This document shows positions 9,031-17,011 of a stretch of DNA of 64,000 nucleotides, one piece after another. A model generated the notes under the pieces. That model was given only the letters and a program-made list of their open reading frames with translations. It was not told the origin of the DNA and ran no database searches. Each line of letters starts with the position of its first letter. Within the stretch, counting starts at the first letter, position 1. The position numbers were made by a program, and so were the translations under genes. The stretch comes from Pedobacter endophyticus (GTDB lineage Bacteria; Bacteroidota; Bacteroidia; Sphingobacteriales; Sphingobacteriaceae), in contig NZ_CP064939.1 of the NCBI RefSeq assembly GCF_015679185.1, forward strand, positions 620,001-684,000, in the 5' to 3' direction.

Positions 9031-9118
9031 TTAAAAAGAAAATGCAGCCAGTGTTTAGCTGTCTGCATTCCTGAGAGGTTGGTTTGTAATCTAAATCGTC
9101 CCGTTGATTTAACTTTAC
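9031..9118 (-). ncRNA. Putative small RNA, unit B of the CGGGA-loop family
   Basis: The minus-strand 5' hairpin at 9092-9111 has stem TAAATC/GATTTA and loop AACGGGAC, identical to unit C. After about 20 nt a terminator stem (9041-9069, AATGCAGnCAG and complement) follows, with a T-rich tail TTTTCTTTTT. It has the best promoter of the family, with both -33 and -7 elements. Inferred RNA length is about 85 nt, the shortest member. Confidence 0.72.
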
Positions 9119-9122
9119 AATG

Positions 9123-9154
9123 CAAACTTATTGAGAAAAACTGCCGCCGGCAAT
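9123..9154 (-). promoter_or_regulatory. Promoter of unit B (ATTG, 20 nt, TAAGTTTG)
   Basis: On the minus strand ATTG (9151-9154) is followed after 20 nt by TAAGTTTG (9123-9130), matching the Bacteroidota -33/-7 arrangement. The -7 box ends 12 nt before the 5' hairpin of the RNA. Confidence 0.65.
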
Positions 9155-9165
9155 AGTACTTTTGG

Positions 9166-9293
9166 GTCATAAAAAATGCGGGTAGTAAACTACCCGCATT
9201 ATGGCTTGTAAAAAAAGATGAACTCTTTTTTAAGTACACTTATCCAAGTGACTACAATTCAAATCTAAATCGTCCCGTTGATTTAATTTAACT
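9166..9293 (-). ncRNA. Putative small RNA, unit C of the CGGGA-loop family
   Basis: The 5' hairpin at 9266-9285 (stem TAAATC/GATTTA, loop AACGGGAC) is followed by an A/T-rich middle hairpin (about 9209-9233). The 3' terminator is perfect: an 11-bp stem AATGCGGGTAG with a 4-base loop (9175-9200) and T6. The -7 box TACTTTTG lies 13 nt upstream. Inferred length is about 120 nt. Open frames across this unit also cross the terminator and look spurious. Confidence 0.72.
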
Positions 9294-9297
9294 GTGA

Positions 9298-9305
9298 CAA
9301 AAGTA
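9298..9305 (-). promoter_or_regulatory. -7 box TACTTTTG of unit C
   Basis: An exact TAnnTTTG match on the minus strand, 13 nt before the 5' hairpin of unit C; it is the same 8-mer as the one before unit A. Confidence 0.6.
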
Positions 9306-9459
9306 AATGAATTTTAACTAAGTTTTAAGTAAAAGGTAATAATACGGTAGCTAACGTAGTATATATAATACTACAAATAGACACAAAGTTGAATACAAAC
9401 GATGTTTTACCAGGGGATGTGGGCGTTGAAAATTTCTGTTGCCATGTTCATTAAAAATG

Positions 9460-9595
9460 CCAAAAATAGCTACAACGTGTAGCGCTGAACAAACTGAATA
9501 ATTATATAATGGTAAAATCTTATTATGTTTGCATAACAAAACAAATAAAGATATTCGAGGTTGACACATATATCGTTCCCGTGATTTACACCACG
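9460..9595 (-). ncRNA. Putative small RNA, unit D of the CGGGA-loop family (divergent)
   Basis: The 5' hairpin at 9569-9588 has stem TAAATC/GATATA (one mismatch) and loop ACGGGAAC. A short hairpin GCTACA-CGT-TGTAGC (9469-9483) followed by TATTTTT may be its terminator. No TAnnTTTG box is seen upstream, so this copy may be processed from the unit E transcript or be inactive. Confidence 0.5.
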
Positions 9596-9631
9596 TTAAC
9601 CTTCACACGTTTTCAATATGGGGCGTGTGCG

Positions 9632-9735
9632 TTATAAAGAAGCAGGTAGTTAAACTACCTGCTCTTCTTTTTAATCTAAGAGAAATCAATTCCTCCTAAA
9701 GTTGTAAAACAAATGTTCCCGTAATTTGAGTTACA
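9632..9735 (-). ncRNA. Putative small RNA, unit E of the CGGGA-loop family
   Basis: The 5' hairpin at 9710-9728 has stem CAAAT/ATTTG and loop TACGGGAAC; its outer pair is C-G where the other units have T-A, a compensatory change. The 3' terminator (9636-9666) has a long stem AGCAGGTAGTT with its complement and T-rich flank. Between them lies TTTAGGAGGAA, unusual in a genome with few Shine-Dalgarno sites, but no open frame of useful length follows. The upstream box is degenerate. Confidence 0.6.
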
Positions 9736-9988
9736 CATCGAAAAGACAATATTCATTTGCAATTGTTTTGTAGTATCAGCAATTATTTTGTGTATTTTGA
9801 TAAGATGTAAAGCGCATTGTAGAAGAAAGAATGCAGATAAGACTTCTTCAACTGTCTGTTTTAAAAATCACACTCAGTAATGGAAATTGACTGTCTCCTC
9901 TCCTGCCCGCGGTAAAGATTGTGAATTGCCGCTAAAGTGCAGGTTGGTACCACCGCAAAAAAGCAGCTGATTGGACGCGGTTCAAATA

Positions 9989-10222
9989 CTAATTAACATT
10001 GATGTCGAGATTAACGATTGCGCCGTTGCCATCGAGGATGGTAGTTACGTTCACGGCTCTCAAACCATGATTGGTAAGGGCTACTGAATAATTAACTACA
10101 TCGTTCTTTCTGAAAAAGATCGCTGAATTTTCGTTGTAAAACCTGATTTTTTGATTGTTAGAATCTTTAATAAGTCCGATTCTTTCAATTGTATTATAAG
10201 AAACCACTATTCCTGTTCTCAT
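9989..10222 (-). CDS. Cold-shock-domain-like protein with degenerate RNA-binding motifs
   Basis: A 77-residue protein whose layout follows the CspA fold: MRTGIVVSYN at strand 1, ERIGLIKDSNNQKIRFYNENSAI where classical proteins have KGFGFI and VFVHFSAI, then DVVNYSVALTNHGLRAVNV matching the V-F-G-G-AVNV end. The aromatic residues of RNP1 and RNP2 are mostly replaced, so nucleic-acid binding may be altered. It lies amid the small-RNA array and on the same strand, which makes an RNA partner plausible. The 11-residue tail is unusual. Confidence 0.7.
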   Translation of the reverse strand: MRTGIVVSYNTIERIGLIKDSNNQKIRFYNENSAIFFRKNDVVNYSVALTNHGLRAVNVTTILDGNGAIVNLDINVN

Positions 10223-10315
10223 GAAAAATAACTTAGTGGGGACGAAAAACAGATTATTAGCATGAATTTACATCTTCTAACCTAAATCTACAAATAAGAT
10301 AGAATTTTTGTAAAA

Positions 10316-10342
10316 AAAGCTACCGTAAAAACGATAGCTTTT
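10316..10342 (-). terminator. Hairpin terminator upstream of the cold-shock-like gene
   Basis: The stem AAAAGCTA(C/T)CGT with its complement flanks a short A/T loop, and the minus strand continues in T7. It would end minus-strand transcription coming from 10.4-10.7 kb before the cold-shock-like gene. The nearby frame across 10375-10584 runs into another terminator and is not convincing. Confidence 0.6.
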
Positions 10343-10565
10343 CCTGATTTCAACTAACCAAAGTTTTAAATCACCTAAAATTTGAGTAATGTAGAATGTA
10401 GACAGCAATTTGAATAATTTGTTTTAATTTTTTTTGCTTTTCCCGAAATTTTATCTTTTTCGTATTCTGAAACAAATAGCATAACAGACGAATGAATTAT
10501 TTTTGATCGAAAAATGATGTGTTTTATGCGGATCGAGCGTGCCTTGCCATACTGGATGGCACTAT

Positions 10566-10630
10566 ACAAAAAGAGCCTCTCCAATATCGAAAGGCTCTTT
10601 AAATTATTCTATTCTCCCGAACCGAATAAG
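10566..10630 (-). ncRNA. Possible divergent member (unit G) of the CGGGA-loop family
   Basis: On the minus strand a 5-bp stem TATTC/GAATA (10610-10628) encloses loop GGTTCGGGA, and 10 nt later a 9-bp terminator stem AAAGAGCCT (10570-10600) with T5 follows. The order hairpin-CGGGA-terminator matches units A-E, but the stem sequence differs and no TAnnTTTG box is seen. The rest of the 10223-10781 gap holds only weak hairpins and an AAAAGGAGGT at about 10733. Confidence 0.4.
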
Positions 10631-10781
10631 CTTATGTTAATGGAGCTCTAAGAGCTTTCTTTTGAAAGCATTCACCCAATCCTGGCCTAAATGCTCCCTA
10701 GTAAATATGAAGTGCCATTTTTAAATGACAATGCTAAATTACCTCCTTTTGAACAGCTATAAAATAGCCTTTTAGTACTAC

Positions 10782-12869
10782 TCACTTTCTTAACTTAGTT
10801 AAATGAAATAAAAGTACCTGGCTCAACTTCAAAATTTCATCGAGCTTGTGGTTTACGCTGCTCACACCGTCGCTATTAAAATAATCATCACTAATGGTAA
10901 ACTTTTGGGCAGGTTGTTGTTTATTTGTGGCCGTTACCCCCACTTGCTTCAGCATAGCGTTCACCTCTTGAAGCTGTGGATATGCTTGCGGCTGCTCTTT
11001 ACTAAGATAAATGGATGTGGTTAGCGCCATAATTTGGTAAATAGAAAACTGGATGGCATTAAGCGAGGCAAAATCCATCGAGCCACCAACAGGTTCCAAC
11101 CTTGCCGAACCAATTGCATCTGATAATTCTACCAAACTAAGGTGGGCGTTTTTTCTGGCCATTCGACCCGTGGTCGGGTCAATGTGCGCCTGGCTGGCAC
11201 GTGCAACAGCGATATTTAGATAATGCACCGTGGCCCTGGCTGTTTTTGCAATATAACTCTCGAGCTTTTTGCTATCCCATACCGGAAAAAGGTAGCTGGC
11301 CAAAATGGCAATGCAGCAGCCCAGGATCGTGTAAATAATGCGTTCTTGTATAATGTGATCGAACTGCCCGTGGTAGCTGCCAAGTGTTAAAATAACCGCT
11401 GCAGTTATAAAGGCTACGCAAACGCCGTAATTTAATCGGTTAAAAGCATAAAAACCCAGCAGAAAGATTACGGATAGCGAGAGTAAAATAACCGGTTGTT
11501 TTACCAAAGAAACTATAATTAAACCGAGTGCAATGCCGGGGAGCGTTCCTAAAATCCTCTGCACATTTCTTTTCCAGGTGAGCGAAAAGCGTGGACGGGC
11601 GACAATCAGCAGGGTAAGAAAAACCCAATAACTGTATCGGCTTGGTGCAAAAAACGATAGCAGCACATAAGCGCTAAAAAACGAAAGTGCCAGGCGCAAC
11701 GAGAACCGAAACACGGGCGATGCTAACGAGAATTGGCTCGCGATGGAGGTATTTTCGTGCGCTACAAACAACGGATAGGCAATATCTTCTTGTAAGGGAA
11801 CAAACTTATCTTCGCCAGACTCCAGATTATCCCGCATTTTTGTAATTAGTTTCGCAATGGCATTGGTATTTGCCTGGATTTTTAGCACAACGTTCTGTTG
11901 AACCGTCGAAAGCGTGGCGCTTAAATCGGCAAGTTCTGTTTCCAATGCATCATATTCTGGCATTTCGTAATGCCCTGTGCCATTCTTTTTGCGGAAATCG
12001 CTGCTTAATACTTCGAGTTCGTTGGCCAGACAATTAATGAGTAACCCGATAATCATCAGCGTTTTTTTTGGTAAAATTTGGCGAACAAACTGGTAATCGT
12101 AGTGCACGGCGCTTAGCTGTTCGTATAAATCGATAATCAGGCCCGCCCGCTTTAGTAAAACTCGTCCTTTTTTGTTTTCAGGATGCATTGCCCGGTTATC
12201 GGTAAGAAGCAACTGCCTGATTAGCTCGTGCCTTTGGTTAACCCTGATGTGTAGCCTGATCGACGACGACTGGAGACTTTGAAGAGGTATTTCGGGATCG
12301 TAATGTGTGGCACGCGAGCGTAAAAAGGCTGCACTGCTGATCAAACATTCAAAAATAGCATGGTGAAGCGGACGATACGGTCGCAACAGAATCTGGATTA
12401 AGCTTAAGGCATAGTACCAGCACCCGCCTAGCAAAACGTATATGCTGAACATAAACGGATGTGCTGGATGTACACCAATAATGAAAGTACACAGCGCAAG
12501 ACACATTGTACCAATGAGGCCCATTCTGGCCCCAAATGCGGTAAACATGGAAAAAACGAAAGCAAAACCGATCAATATTGCTGCCGAGAGATAAAAGTAC
12601 GTTAGGCTGGCAGCCATAGTGAGCGATGATAGAAAGAACAGCGCAATACTGTAAATGGCGGCTTTGACTTTGTTAGCACGATGATCGGGCAGATCGGTTA
12701 AACTGATTAGTAACGCCCCAATGCCTATGCCGGTAGCGGCTTCGGGCTTACCCAGATAAAAAAATAAGGTGATGGGCAACACAACCGAAAGGGTATTTCG
12801 CACCGCATCGGAAAAGTATTCGCCAAGAAAAAAAAGTGAAATATGTGTTCGAAAGGCCGATTTGCCCAT
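10782..12869 (-). CDS. FUSC-family (YccS-like) integral membrane protein
   Basis: A 695-residue protein with two membrane blocks. About six helices lie in residues 15-165 (beginning with the conserved GEYFSDAVRNTLSVVLP), then a cytoplasmic helical region (about 170-370), a second block of about six helices (375-530, with SYWVFLTLLIVARPRFSLTWKRNVQRILGT) and a soluble tail. This is the layout of the YccS/FUSC family, related to aromatic-acid efflux proteins such as AaeB. Substrate is unknown. The repeated RPR(F/Y)..T..R motif is characteristic. It has its own probable promoter and is monocistronic. Confidence 0.9.
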   Translation of the reverse strand: MGKSAFRTHISLFFLGEYFSDAVRNTLSVVLPITLFFYLGKPEAATGIGIGALLISLTDLPDHRANKVKAAIYSIALFFLSSLTMAASLTYFYLSAAILIGFAFVFSMFTAFGARMGLIGTMCLALCTFIIGVHPAHPFMFSIYVLLGGCWYYALSLIQILLRPYRPLHHAIFECLISSAAFLRSRATHYDPEIPLQSLQSSSIRLHIRVNQRHELIRQLLLTDNRAMHPENKKGRVLLKRAGLIIDLYEQLSAVHYDYQFVRQILPKKTLMIIGLLINCLANELEVLSSDFRKKNGTGHYEMPEYDALETELADLSATLSTVQQNVVLKIQANTNAIAKLITKMRDNLESGEDKFVPLQEDIAYPLFVAHENTSIASQFSLASPVFRFSLRLALSFFSAYVLLSFFAPSRYSYWVFLTLLIVARPRFSLTWKRNVQRILGTLPGIALGLIIVSLVKQPVILLSLSVIFLLGFYAFNRLNYGVCVAFITAAVILTLGSYHGQFDHIIQERIIYTILGCCIAILASYLFPVWDSKKLESYIAKTARATVHYLNIAVARASQAHIDPTTGRMARKNAHLSLVELSDAIGSARLEPVGGSMDFASLNAIQFSIYQIMALTTSIYLSKEQPQAYPQLQEVNAMLKQVGVTATNKQQPAQKFTISDDYFNSDGVSSVNHKLDEILKLSQVLLFHLTKLRK

Positions 12870-12913
12870 AGATAAAAAATGAATAGTAAGGATTAACCTG
12901 GTGTAATCGGCAG

Positions 12914-12921
12914 CAAAGGTA
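12914..12921 (-). promoter_or_regulatory. -7 box TACCTTTG upstream of the FUSC gene
   Basis: An exact TAnnTTTG match on the minus strand, 44 nt before the ATG at 12869. Confidence 0.5.
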
Positions 12922-12954
12922 CACTCTTTGACGGAAAAGCGAGTGATTGCCCAA

Positions 12955-13392
12955 TTTATTAATAATCTACATAAACGGTAGCGATGCTTAGGCGAGTTTC
13001 TAAAAAAAATAAAGAGTTGGGTTCAGAGTCGTCATTGCAAGGTCGGTATGCACCACAAGCGAACCACCTCCGCGCCTCTTAAATTAGCAGGGAAGTAGCA
13101 ACTACAAAGCCCTTAAGCTTCTGAAATATTCAATGACAGCACTGCCCTGTTCTTCCCAATTTGTTATGGAGGCAAGTGCCAAAGGCATCCCTTTGGGGAG
13201 GTGTTTTTTATCAGGCCATATTGATTTTTATCCAGCTGGTTAAAATTTTAGCGTCACTGCATCAAACTCTTCTGCTTTTATCGGCAGAATATGGTATATT
13301 AACTACTTAACGAAGCCTTAATCCGATTAGAAATTATTACCTTAAAACATTTTTAACCACATGGTGTTTAAACCTCAAACCATACTAAACAG
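12955..13392. other. Gene-free gap between the divergent FUSC and AI-2E genes
   Basis: No credible gene is present. The gap holds a decayed half-copy of the R1 repeat (about 13028-13075, GTCGTCATTGCAAGG) and a short CCAAAGG...CCTTTGG hairpin (about 13180-13197). The remainder is A/T-rich and probably contains the promoter of the downstream gene, but no TAnnTTTG box is evident. Confidence 0.5.
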
Positions 13393-14517
13393 ATGACGAA
13401 CAATTTGCCGCTAACAGTTAAAAGATCAATTGAACTTTTAGGATTAATTGGTTTGATTGCCGTAATGGTGATCGCCAGAGATATAATTATGCCGATACTG
13501 ATGGCATTTTTTATCAGTATTGTATTATTGCCAATATATCGTTTCTTAAGGAATAGAAAAGTTCCCGAAACGCTGTCGATCGTATTGCCTATATTACTTG
13601 TGGCTGTTTTTGTAGCATTAATTGTATGGTTTTTCTCGCACCAGATTGGAATTTTGGTGAAGGATTTTCCCCAGATAAAGGAAAACGTAAAACAGCACAT
13701 CGATTCGCTAAGCGATTGGATCAGCAGAATTACAAATTTCGACGACAAGCAGCAAAAGGCGTTTATACAGGACAAAAGCGACGACATTATGAACATGGCA
13801 ACATCTTTGGCGGGTGGTGCTGCACTTACATTGAGTGGTGTTTTCGTATTTATCGGCTTATTGCCAATTTATATTTACCTGATGCTATTTTACAAAGATA
13901 TTTTATTGCGTTTTGTATTTATGTGGTTTAAAGCCGACGATCATCCGAAGGTTAAAGAGGCCATTTACGAAACTGAATCTATCATAAAAAGCTACCTGAT
14001 CGGTTTGCTCATCCAAATCACTTACATGACGATTTTGCTAGGTGGAATTTTATTGCTGATCGGAATAAAGCACGCACTTTTAATCGGTGTCATCTTCGCC
14101 ATTTTAAACCTGATTCCTTACGTGGGCGCCCTTATTGGTAACCTGATCGGTGTACTGCTTACCTTAACCTCGTCTCAAGAATTATGGCCAGTGGTTACGG
14201 TGCTCGGTGTAATTGCTCTGGTTCAATTTTTGGATAACAACATTTTGATGCCACGAATTGTAGGATCGAAAGTTAAAATTAACGCACTATTTGCAATTTT
14301 GGGGGTATTTATCGGTGGAAGCATCGCTGGTGTATCGGGCATGTTTCTTGCCTTGCCTATTGTTGCGGTGCTAAAAATTATATTCGATCGCACCACGATG
14401 TTTAAACAATGGGGCATTTTGTTTGGCGATGAGCGCCCGGCAAAAAGTCCGATGTCGTTTGCCAAGTTCAGGCGGAAGAGAAATGTTGAGGTTAAGCCCG
14501 GCAGCGAAAAAGGCTAG
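13393..14517 (+). CDS. AI-2E family transporter (PerM/TqsA family)
   Basis: A 374-residue permease with about eight transmembrane helices: a helix pair at residues 10-50, a third near 60-80, a long periplasmic/cytosolic loop rich in charged residues (85-145), then helices from 150 onward. The C-terminal block contains IFAILNLIPYVGALIGNLIGV and LDNNILMPRIVGSKVKINAL...GGSIAGVSGMFLALP, the hallmark of the family. Members export small molecules or exchange ions; AI-2 itself is unproven here. The last 30 residues are basic and cytoplasmic. Confidence 0.92.
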   Translation: MTNNLPLTVKRSIELLGLIGLIAVMVIARDIIMPILMAFFISIVLLPIYRFLRNRKVPETLSIVLPILLVAVFVALIVWFFSHQIGILVKDFPQIKENVKQHIDSLSDWISRITNFDDKQQKAFIQDKSDDIMNMATSLAGGAALTLSGVFVFIGLLPIYIYLMLFYKDILLRFVFMWFKADDHPKVKEAIYETESIIKSYLIGLLIQITYMTILLGGILLLIGIKHALLIGVIFAILNLIPYVGALIGNLIGVLLTLTSSQELWPVVTVLGVIALVQFLDNNILMPRIVGSKVKINALFAILGVFIGGSIAGVSGMFLALPIVAVLKIIFDRTTMFKQWGILFGDERPAKSPMSFAKFRRKRNVEVKPGSEKG

Positions 14518-14635
14518 CTGAGTGATTAGCAGCTCCAGGAGAACGCTTGATTTACGAACTGAGCTAGTAAAAAATAAGATTAAGCAAAACCTTTGTTACC
14601 TATTTGCTGTTAATAGTATATAAAACTACAGCAAC

Positions 14636-14836
14636 ATGGGACTATTAAAAACAGCAATAATAGGCGCCGCAGTTTATGCGGGCTTCAAATATTTAACTAA
14701 AAAAGATCCAGCTACAGGTAAATCTATAGTGGATGATGTTAAAGAAAAAGCGCCTGAATGGATGGAAAAGGCAAAGGATTATAAACGCGAATTCGACGGC
14801 CGATCGCCATACGCAGGCGAAAACCTGGGGATTTAA
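14636..14836 (+). CDS. Small YtxH-like hypothetical protein
   Basis: A 66-residue protein: a short hydrophobic N-terminus (LLKTAIIGAAVYAGFKYL), then a charged helix (VDDVKEKAPEWMEKAKDYKREFD). This resembles small membrane-anchored YtxH/general-stress proteins, but the match is weak. It is followed 22 nt later by a strong terminator, so it forms its own transcription unit. Confidence 0.6.
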   Translation: MGLLKTAIIGAAVYAGFKYLTKKDPATGKSIVDDVKEKAPEWMEKAKDYKREFDGRSPYAGENLGI

Positions 14837-14858
14837 CTTCAGGTCTCGATCAAAAGAC

Positions 14859-14894
14859 AAAAGCATCGTTGGGTTAACCTAACGATGCTTTTTT
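14859..14894 (+). terminator. Intrinsic terminator
   Basis: Stem AAAAGCATCGTT with its complement AACGATGCTTTT, inner pairs around GGTTAACC, followed by T-rich sequence. It ends the small gene at 14636-14836 and can also serve argS from the other side. Confidence 0.85.
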
Positions 14895-14981
14895 GTTTAA
14901 AATATTCATCGGATGAACCGACAAGAGTTTAAGTGGCCGTCCGATGCATTAAAGGCATTTTGCCGATGTGAGAACTGATGA

Positions 14982-16754
14982 TTACATCCTTTCCGGAGAG
15001 GTAATTCCCAAAATCGACATACCGGCGTTTATTACATCTGCTGCTTTTTTGCAGAGGTTTAATCGAAATTGCTTTACATCTGCCTCCTCTGTTTTAACTA
15101 TTGGTGGTATCTCGTGATAAAATTTATTGAACAATTTGGCCAGCTCGTACAAATAATTGGCGAGGCTTGCGGGACTGTAGGCTTTTGCTGCAATTTCAAG
15201 CTCGGCTGGATATTTGGCTAGCTGCAAAATCATTTCCAGTTCTACAGGAAGCAACTGTCCCGAAGCTGGACTTTGTATTTCGGACTTGTACGCTGCCTTT
15301 GCCAACAACGATTTGATTCTGGCGTGTGTGTATTGAATAAAAGGGCCTGTATTTCCCTGAAAGTCAATACTTTCGGCAGGATTGAACAACAAGCGTTTTT
15401 TAGGCTCAACTTTTAACAAGAAGTATTTTAATGCACCAAGCCCAATGTTTTTGTACAATTCTTCTTTATCCTCTTCTGGGAAATCGTTTGTTTTACCCAG
15501 TTCCTCCGTTTTTTCGCGAGCGGTTGCAACCATGCTTTCGATCAACTCGTCGGCATCAACCACTGTTCCCTCACGACTTTTCATCTTTCCGTTTGGCAAA
15601 TCGACCATACCGTACGAAAGGTGATACAAGCCCTTTGCCCATTCTTTACCTAGTTTCTCTAATATCAAGAAAAGCACCTTGAAATGATAATCTTGCTCAT
15701 TACCAACAACATAAATGGATTCATCCATTTTGAAGTCGTCGTGCTTCATTTCAGCAGTCCCCAAATCCTGGGTAATATAAACCGAAGTACCATCGGCACG
15801 TAAAACCAGTTTTTCGTCAAGGCCATCGGCAGTCAAATCAATCCAAACCGAGCTATCTTCTTTTTTAAAGAAAACACCTTTTTTCAGTCCCTCGTCAACG
15901 GTATCTTTCCCTAATAAATAGGTGTTACTTTCGTAATAAAATTTATCGAAATCTACACCGAGGTTTTTATACGTGATGTTAAAGCCAGCATAAACCCACT
16001 CGTTCATCATTTTCCATAACGAAACTACAGCCTCATCGCCCTGCTCCCACGCCAGCAACATGTGTTGTGCCTCTCTAATTAAAGGCGCATTTTTCTTTGC
16101 TTCTTCCTCAGTTGAGCCCTCGGCTTTTAATGCTTCAATTTCCTTTTTGTATTCCTTATCGAAAATAACGTAGTACTTGCCAACCAAATGATCGCCTTTT
16201 AAGCCAGAACTTTCGGGCGTTTCGCCGTTGCCCCATTTTTGCCAGGCCAACATCGATTTACAAATATGAATACCACGATCGTTAACCAAATTAACTTTCA
16301 CCACATCGTAGCCGTAAGCCTTAAGCAGTTCGGACACCGAGTAGCCCAGTAAATTGTTTCTAACGTGGCCCAGGTGCAGCGGTTTATTGGTATTTGGCGA
16401 AGAATATTCTACCATTACCTTTTTGCCATTTGAAGGGAAAGTACCAAAAGCTGGCGCTAAAATTTGATTATTAAATTGATCTAAAAAGTAACTTTCGGCA
16501 ATGCTTAAATTTAAAAAACCTTTTACTACGTTAAATTTGGTCACATTTTCTACGTGTGATATCAAATATTCGCCAATCTCAGTAGCGGTTCGCTCAGGCG
16601 ACTTTTTAGAAATCTTTGTTATAGGAAAAACAACGATGGTAGCCTGGCCCTCAAATTCTTTTCGGGTCTCTTGTATATTAATCACACTTTCAGCAACCTC
16701 TTCTTTATAAAGCTCGAGAATAGCTTTCCGTGTTTCGGAAATAATAAAATTCAT
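14982..16754 (-). CDS. argS: Arginyl-tRNA synthetase
   Basis: A 590-residue class I aminoacyl-tRNA synthetase charging tRNA-Arg in the cytoplasm. An N-terminal Arg-tRNA synthetase domain (1-90) is followed by the catalytic core with the HIGH-type motif HLGH at 127-130 (SSPNTNKPLHLGHVRNN). A KMSKS-loop equivalent, GKMKSREGTVVDADELI, lies near 395, and the DALR anticodon-binding domain occupies the last 120 residues (FNPAESIDFQGNTGPFIQYTHAR begins it). Full length for the family. It is divergent from the arginine-deiminase-like gene, which suggests a local arginine theme. Confidence 0.97.
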   Translation of the reverse strand: MNFIISETRKAILELYKEEVAESVINIQETRKEFEGQATIVVFPITKISKKSPERTATEIGEYLISHVENVTKFNVVKGFLNLSIAESYFLDQFNNQILAPAFGTFPSNGKKVMVEYSSPNTNKPLHLGHVRNNLLGYSVSELLKAYGYDVVKVNLVNDRGIHICKSMLAWQKWGNGETPESSGLKGDHLVGKYYVIFDKEYKKEIEALKAEGSTEEEAKKNAPLIREAQHMLLAWEQGDEAVVSLWKMMNEWVYAGFNITYKNLGVDFDKFYYESNTYLLGKDTVDEGLKKGVFFKKEDSSVWIDLTADGLDEKLVLRADGTSVYITQDLGTAEMKHDDFKMDESIYVVGNEQDYHFKVLFLILEKLGKEWAKGLYHLSYGMVDLPNGKMKSREGTVVDADELIESMVATAREKTEELGKTNDFPEEDKEELYKNIGLGALKYFLLKVEPKKRLLFNPAESIDFQGNTGPFIQYTHARIKSLLAKAAYKSEIQSPASGQLLPVELEMILQLAKYPAELEIAAKAYSPASLANYLYELAKLFNKFYHEIPPIVKTEEADVKQFRLNLCKKAADVINAGMSILGITSPERM

Positions 16755-16769
16755 GGCGTAAAAATAGTA

Positions 16770-16975
16770 AAATAGTCCGAGGTCGGAAAGACCGAAGTTT
16801 GCTTAAAAGAGTCCGGGGTCGGAAAGTCCGAGGTCAGAGGTTTGGGTGCTGAAGCCAGCTGTAAAAGCACTTGTTCCTATTCATTATATCTTTGGCACTT
16901 GATTTCGCACAATATCTTCGGACTTTCCGACTTCCTGACTTTCGGACTAATCGACTTTCGGACTAATCGACTTTC
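16770..16975. repeat. Low-complexity inverted repeats (GTCCGAGGTCGGAAAG / CTTTCGGAC words)
   Basis: The left half repeats words such as GTCCGAGGTCGGAAAG on the plus strand; the right half repeats CGGACTTTCCGACTT and GACTTTCGGACTAATC, their complements. The two halves can form a long imperfect hairpin in the argS/ADI intergenic gap. A related C-G-A-C-T-T word cluster is at 57210-57237. Confidence 0.6.
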
Positions 16976-16987
16976 AAAAAAATCTAA

Positions 16988-16995
16988 TAGCTTTG
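16988..16995 (+). promoter_or_regulatory. -7 box TAGCTTTG of the arginine-deiminase-like gene
   Basis: An exact TAnnTTTG match 16 nt before the ATG at 17012, giving a very short 5' leader. No -33 consensus is visible at the standard distance. Confidence 0.55.
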
Positions 16996-17011
16996 TACAA
17001 CTAACTTATTT

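Noticed and set aside
8919..9239. 106-residue minus-strand frame across small-RNA units B and C
   Set aside because: It runs through two terminator hairpins, has no coding-like composition and overlaps the conserved RNA elements.
9351..9569. 72-residue minus-strand frame starting inside unit D
   Set aside because: The start lies within the conserved hairpin and the frame spans the putative terminator; composition is not protein-like.
8660..9728. CsrA/RsmA-type sponge RNAs
   Set aside because: The loop reads ACGGGA rather than the required ANGGA, and there is no csrA gene in the window. A different binding partner is more likely.
8660..9728. ECF-sigma -35 boxes (GGGAAC)
   Set aside because: GGGAAC-like sequence sits in a hairpin loop, downstream of TAnnTTTG boxes, and no conserved -10 follows at 16-17 nt; units B and C read GGGAC.
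10375..10584. 69-residue minus-strand frame upstream of the cold-shock-like gene
   Set aside because: Its 5' end is the arm of a strong terminator and it has no ribosome-binding or promoter context; the Lys/Ile/Ser content reflects A/T-rich DNA.
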